A DNA stretch of 7,752 bases from Acidobacteriota bacterium (GTDB lineage: Bacteria; Planctomycetota; Phycisphaerae; WQYP01; JAJZKJ01): the NCBI GenBank assembly GCA_021804195.1, contig JAJZKJ010000092.1:1-7752 (forward strand), in the 5' to 3' direction. Of this stretch, positions 5,409 through 7,752 are shown piece by piece; position 1 is the stretch's first letter; each line of letters starts with the position of its first letter. The notes beneath the pieces were generated by a model. That model saw only the letters and a list, made by a program, of their open reading frames with translations, searched no databases and had not been told where the DNA came from. Made by a program: the position numbers and the translations under genes.

Positions 5409-6218
5409 ATGTTGAGATGGTCAATTCCACTTTTTCTTTGCGGCATGGGGGTCATTGCTGCTGGCGCACAGATGGCGCCGCGAACCCGGCAGCATCCATC
5501 GGCGGCCGTGAGGGCGCGCAAGCGGCAGCCGCACTGGATAACTCCACTGGCCACACTAACCCCTTTGCTTGAGCGAGAATATCGTTTTGATCTGACCGAA
5601 AGCCAGCTCCGGCCGGGTTTGACGGTGACCAACTGGGGCAGCGGCAAGGGGCTGGAGCTGATCCCCACTTCACGCACAGAACTGATTGTGACGCAACCCT
5701 CGTACATCACCGCCGCGGGCGCTCCCGGCGCCTGGGGCGCGGCCGGCGCGCTGGTCAAATATGAAATTGCGGCCAGCCCGGAAGATCAGGGCGATTATGC
5801 AGCGACAGGCATTGTCGGTGTGAGTCTTCCGGTGCAGAATTTTCATGCGAGTCAATTAATGATTTCACCCCAGTTCGGCTGGGGTAAAGGCTATGGCCGA
5901 TTTGATGTGCAGCAGGATCTGGCCCTGGGCCTGCCGGCGGGCGGTACATACCGGCTGGCCAACTGGGCCATCAACACGGCTTTTCAGTACCATGCCACGG
6001 CGAAGCTGTGGCCGGAAATTGAGCTGAACGCGTCGGGACTGCCGCATCTGTTGCTCGGCAACCATGATCAGCTTGATCTCACGCCCGGCATTGTCGCCGG
6101 ACCCTGGCGGGTGAGCCGTTATTTTGGGCTGACCGTAGGCGCGGGGGTGCAGATACCCACGGTGCATGGATTGAATGAATCACGCAACTGGATTTTTTCG
6201 CTGCGCCTGCCGTTTTGA
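5409..6218 (+). CDS. Predicted outer-membrane beta-barrel protein in the molybdate/tungstate locus
   Basis: From the ATG at 5409 the protein has 269 residues. It starts with a clear signal peptide (MLRWSIPLFLCGMGVIAAGAQ), followed by a basic Pro/Arg-rich segment and then many alternating-hydrophobic stretches typical of membrane strands. Examples are LIVTQPSYIT, AGALVKYEIA, TGIVGVSLPV, FGWGKGYGRFDVQQDLALGL, NWAINTAFQYHA, FGLTVGAGVQIP and NWIFSLRLPF. The last residue is Phe after alternating hydrophobics, the usual outer-membrane insertion signature. The general look recalls the MetA/phenol-degradation 'transporter' family of small barrels; that assignment is tentative. It follows the HTH–Mop gene by 124 bp and precedes the binding-protein gene by 10 bp, so it probably belongs to the same transcription unit. 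A role as an outer-membrane channel for the oxyanion is inferred from position only. An in-frame ATG at 5364 would add 15 residues ahead of the signal peptide. Confidence 0.75.
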   Translation: MLRWSIPLFLCGMGVIAAGAQMAPRTRQHPSAAVRARKRQPHWITPLATLTPLLEREYRFDLTESQLRPGLTVTNWGSGKGLELIPTSRTELIVTQPSYITAAGAPGAWGAAGALVKYEIAASPEDQGDYAATGIVGVSLPVQNFHASQLMISPQFGWGKGYGRFDVQQDLALGLPAGGTYRLANWAINTAFQYHATAKLWPEIELNASGLPHLLLGNHDQLDLTPGIVAGPWRVSRYFGLTVGAGVQIPTVHGLNESRNWIFSLRLPF

Positions 6219-6228
6219 AACCAAGACA

Positions 6229-7122
6229 ATGCCGAAAAAATTAACAACCAGTCTATGGGCCGCCCTGATTGCGCTTGCCGTCTTTGACAAGCCCGCTGCG
6301 GCGCAACGGGTCCAGGTGGCTTATGCAGGCTCGATGGCGGCCGTAATGAACCGCGGCCTGGGACCAGCCCTGCGCCGGGACTTGCGGCTGCGGCTGGAAG
6401 GCCGCGCGCAGGGTGCCTATGGGCTGGCGCATCTGATTACCTCCGGCGCCATCCGGCCGGATATTTTTATTTCCATTACACCAGGACCGATGCGAATCGT
6501 GCTGCGGGCGGGTTTCGCCCGCGGCGCCCAGCCGATCGCCCGTACGCAATTGGTTATTGCCTATTCGCCGCACAGCCGCTTTGCCAACTTATTCCGCGCC
6601 GGCACCACGGCCTGGTGGCAAATTCTGGAAAAACCAGGCCTGCGGCTGGGCCGCACCAACCCCGAAACCGATCCCCAAGGGCGCAATTTTCTGCTCATGC
6701 TGCGGGCCGCGGGCCGGCAGCTCGGGCAGCCGCAGCTGGCACAGGCGATCGCGGGCAAGCCACTGAACCGGCGGCAGATTTTTCCCGAAGCCGAAGTCAT
6801 GGCGCGGCTGCAGGCCGGCCAGCTCGACGCCTCCGCCGCATATCAAACCCAGCCGGTGGCGCTGGGACTGCCTTTTATTCATCTCCCCTGGCCGCTGAAT
6901 CTGGGTCCGGGAAGCCGTCGGGCGCTGGCGCATATTCGTTTTCGGCTGAACGGTAAAAGTTACCGTGCCGGGCGGCTGGTTTTTTATGCCGCCGTACTGG
7001 CGCGGGCGCCCCATCCGCGGCGGGCGCGGAAGCTGATGCATTGGATGCTGCGCCCGGCGGCGCAAAAAATTATGCGCCAATACGGCTATGACGCGGCCGC
7101 GGGCGCGCGGCCACTACCGTGA
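6229..7122 (+). CDS. WtpA/ModA-type molybdate/tungstate ABC transporter substrate-binding protein
   Basis: The 297-residue periplasmic binding protein has a signal peptide (MPKKLTTSLWAALIALAVFD, cleavage probably after AAA-Q near 25). The mature start VQVAYAGSMAAVM carries the AGS ligand-loop (33–35) typical of class II oxyanion-binding proteins. ARTQLVIAYSP (104–114), GRTNPETDPQG (141–151) and a late AEVMARLQAGQLDASAAYQT (188–207) followed by LPFIHLPWPLNL match the WtpA layout better than classical ModA. No lipobox Cys is seen. It should capture molybdate or tungstate and hand it to the permease. The ATG at 6229 is chosen because it starts the signal peptide; an in-frame ATG at 6175 would lie inside the preceding gene. 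The Shine-Dalgarno is weak. The stop overlaps the permease GTG, implying coupling. Sulfate or another oxyanion is a less likely ligand. Confidence 0.82.
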   Translation: MPKKLTTSLWAALIALAVFDKPAAAQRVQVAYAGSMAAVMNRGLGPALRRDLRLRLEGRAQGAYGLAHLITSGAIRPDIFISITPGPMRIVLRAGFARGAQPIARTQLVIAYSPHSRFANLFRAGTTAWWQILEKPGLRLGRTNPETDPQGRNFLLMLRAAGRQLGQPQLAQAIAGKPLNRRQIFPEAEVMARLQAGQLDASAAYQTQPVALGLPFIHLPWPLNLGPGSRRALAHIRFRLNGKSYRAGRLVFYAAVLARAPHPRRARKLMHWMLRPAAQKIMRQYGYDAAAGARPLP

Positions 7123-7752
7123 AGCCGAAAATAAGATCCGGGTTGCGGCGCCTGACCTGGGGCGCGGCGGGCGCGGCCGCACTCGCGTTTTTTCTCTATC
7201 CCTTTCTGGGCCTGTTGACGCCGGTCGGACACTGGCAATGGGATGCCGGCGTGCCGGGCTCGACCGCTGCCGCGGTGCGGGTTTCGCTCGAATTGACCGG
7301 CCTGGCCATGCTATTTGTGATCGCCGCAGGCACCCCGCTGGCCTGGCAATTGGCCCGGGAGCGGGGCTGGCGGCGCTGGCTGTGGGAGGCGCCGGTGCTG
7401 CTTTCGATGCTGCTGCCGCCGCTGGCATTGGGCTTACTATTGGCGCTTTCGCTGGGCCCCAGCTCCGATCTGGGCCGGATTCTGCTGCATCTTGGACTGG
7501 AAACCAGCAACAGCCGGCTGGCGTTTGTACTGACCCAGATTTACGTCAGCCTGGGTTATTACGTGATCGCGGCGCGGGCGGCGTTTGCCGGCCTTGATCC
7601 CGAATGGGAGACGACGGCGGCGCTGCTGGGGCAGAATCGCTGGCAGAGCTTCCGCCGGGTGACGCTGCCGCTGGCGCGGCTGGGACTGGCGGCCGCGCTC
7701 AGCCTGGCCTGGGTGCGGGCGCTGGGCGAGTTTGGCGTCGAGCTGGCCGGCC
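7119..7752 (+). CDS. ModB/WtpB-type ABC transporter permease, 3' end beyond the window
   Basis: Translation from GTG at 7119 stays open to the window edge (211 codons). The GTG overlaps the previous stop (GTGA). Hydrophobic segments lie near residues 15–36, 55–79, 91–112, 134–156 and 186–203. The EAA loop that contacts the ATPase is present: ETTAALLGQNRW (164–175) then FRRVTLPLA (178–186), i.e. the E-A-A/G/LP pattern. GEFG (203–206) after the loop is typical of molybdate, tungstate and sulfate permeases. It forms the inner-membrane channel for the binding protein encoded just upstream; an ATPase gene (ModC/WtpC) would be expected beyond the window. The GTG start is inferred from the coupling and the short basic N-terminus before the first membrane helix. 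Confidence 0.9.
   Translation, partial: MKPKIRSGLRRLTWGAAGAAALAFFLYPFLGLLTPVGHWQWDAGVPGSTAAAVRVSLELTGLAMLFVIAAGTPLAWQLARERGWRRWLWEAPVLLSMLLPPLALGLLLALSLGPSSDLGRILLHLGLETSNSRLAFVLTQIYVSLGYYVIAARAAFAGLDPEWETTAALLGQNRWQSFRRVTLPLARLGLAAALSLAWVRALGEFGVELAG

Noticed and set aside
5867..5885. Perfect 7-bp stem ACCCCAG-TTCGG-CTGGGGT
   Set aside because: It lies inside the barrel gene, has no U-run, and encodes part of a plausible beta strand; probably coincidence.
7088..7597. A 169-codon ATG-started ORF over the ModA/ModB junction
   Set aside because: The overlapping GTG frame from 7119 has membrane helices and an EAA loop; this frame has neither.

Overview
The window looks like chromosomal DNA of a high-GC, diderm heterotroph, most likely an acidobacterium. 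Three things suggest this: a dnaK–dnaJ–hspR heat-shock cluster, GC-rich genes broken by one very AT-rich promoter region, and an outer-membrane-type beta-barrel protein with a C-terminal phenylalanine. The phylum is inferred from gene content and protein resemblance; no 16S rRNA or other marker is present.

Left part (1–856, + strand): the last codons of a possible upstream gene overlap by ATGA a secreted SGNH/GDSL esterase. This gene converges on hspR, and the two stop codons share the palindrome TTAA (853–856).

Middle (853–4731, – strand): a heat-shock cluster transcribed leftwards, dnaK, then dnaJ, then hspR, without grpE. The 324-bp gap between dnaK and dnaJ (2491–2814) holds a structured, repeat-like element with several hairpins. 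A related shorter copy lies at 5291–5365.

The 157-bp divergent promoter region (4732–4888) is about 23% GC over 4801–4890. It carries a good sigma70-type dnaK promoter overlapped by a HAIR-like inverted repeat (TTGA-N11-TCAA). A weaker second HAIR-like site lies 26 bp away. This fits autorepression by the HspR encoded at the end of the same cluster.

Right part (4889–7752, + strand): an apparent molybdate/tungstate locus. It encodes a small one-component regulator (excisionase-type HTH plus a Mop/TOBE oxyanion-binding domain), a predicted outer-membrane beta-barrel protein, a WtpA/ModA-type periplasmic binding protein, and the start of a ModB/WtpB permease that runs off the window end. The regulator may be translated from a leaderless mRNA and has a tandem direct repeat at its promoter. 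The likely working model is sensing of molybdate/tungstate by the Mop domain and control of a trans-envelope uptake route. The outer-membrane step is a hypothesis based on gene order.

The dnaK, dnaJ, hspR and permease calls rest on clear motifs. The metal specificity, operator assignments and repeat family are inference.
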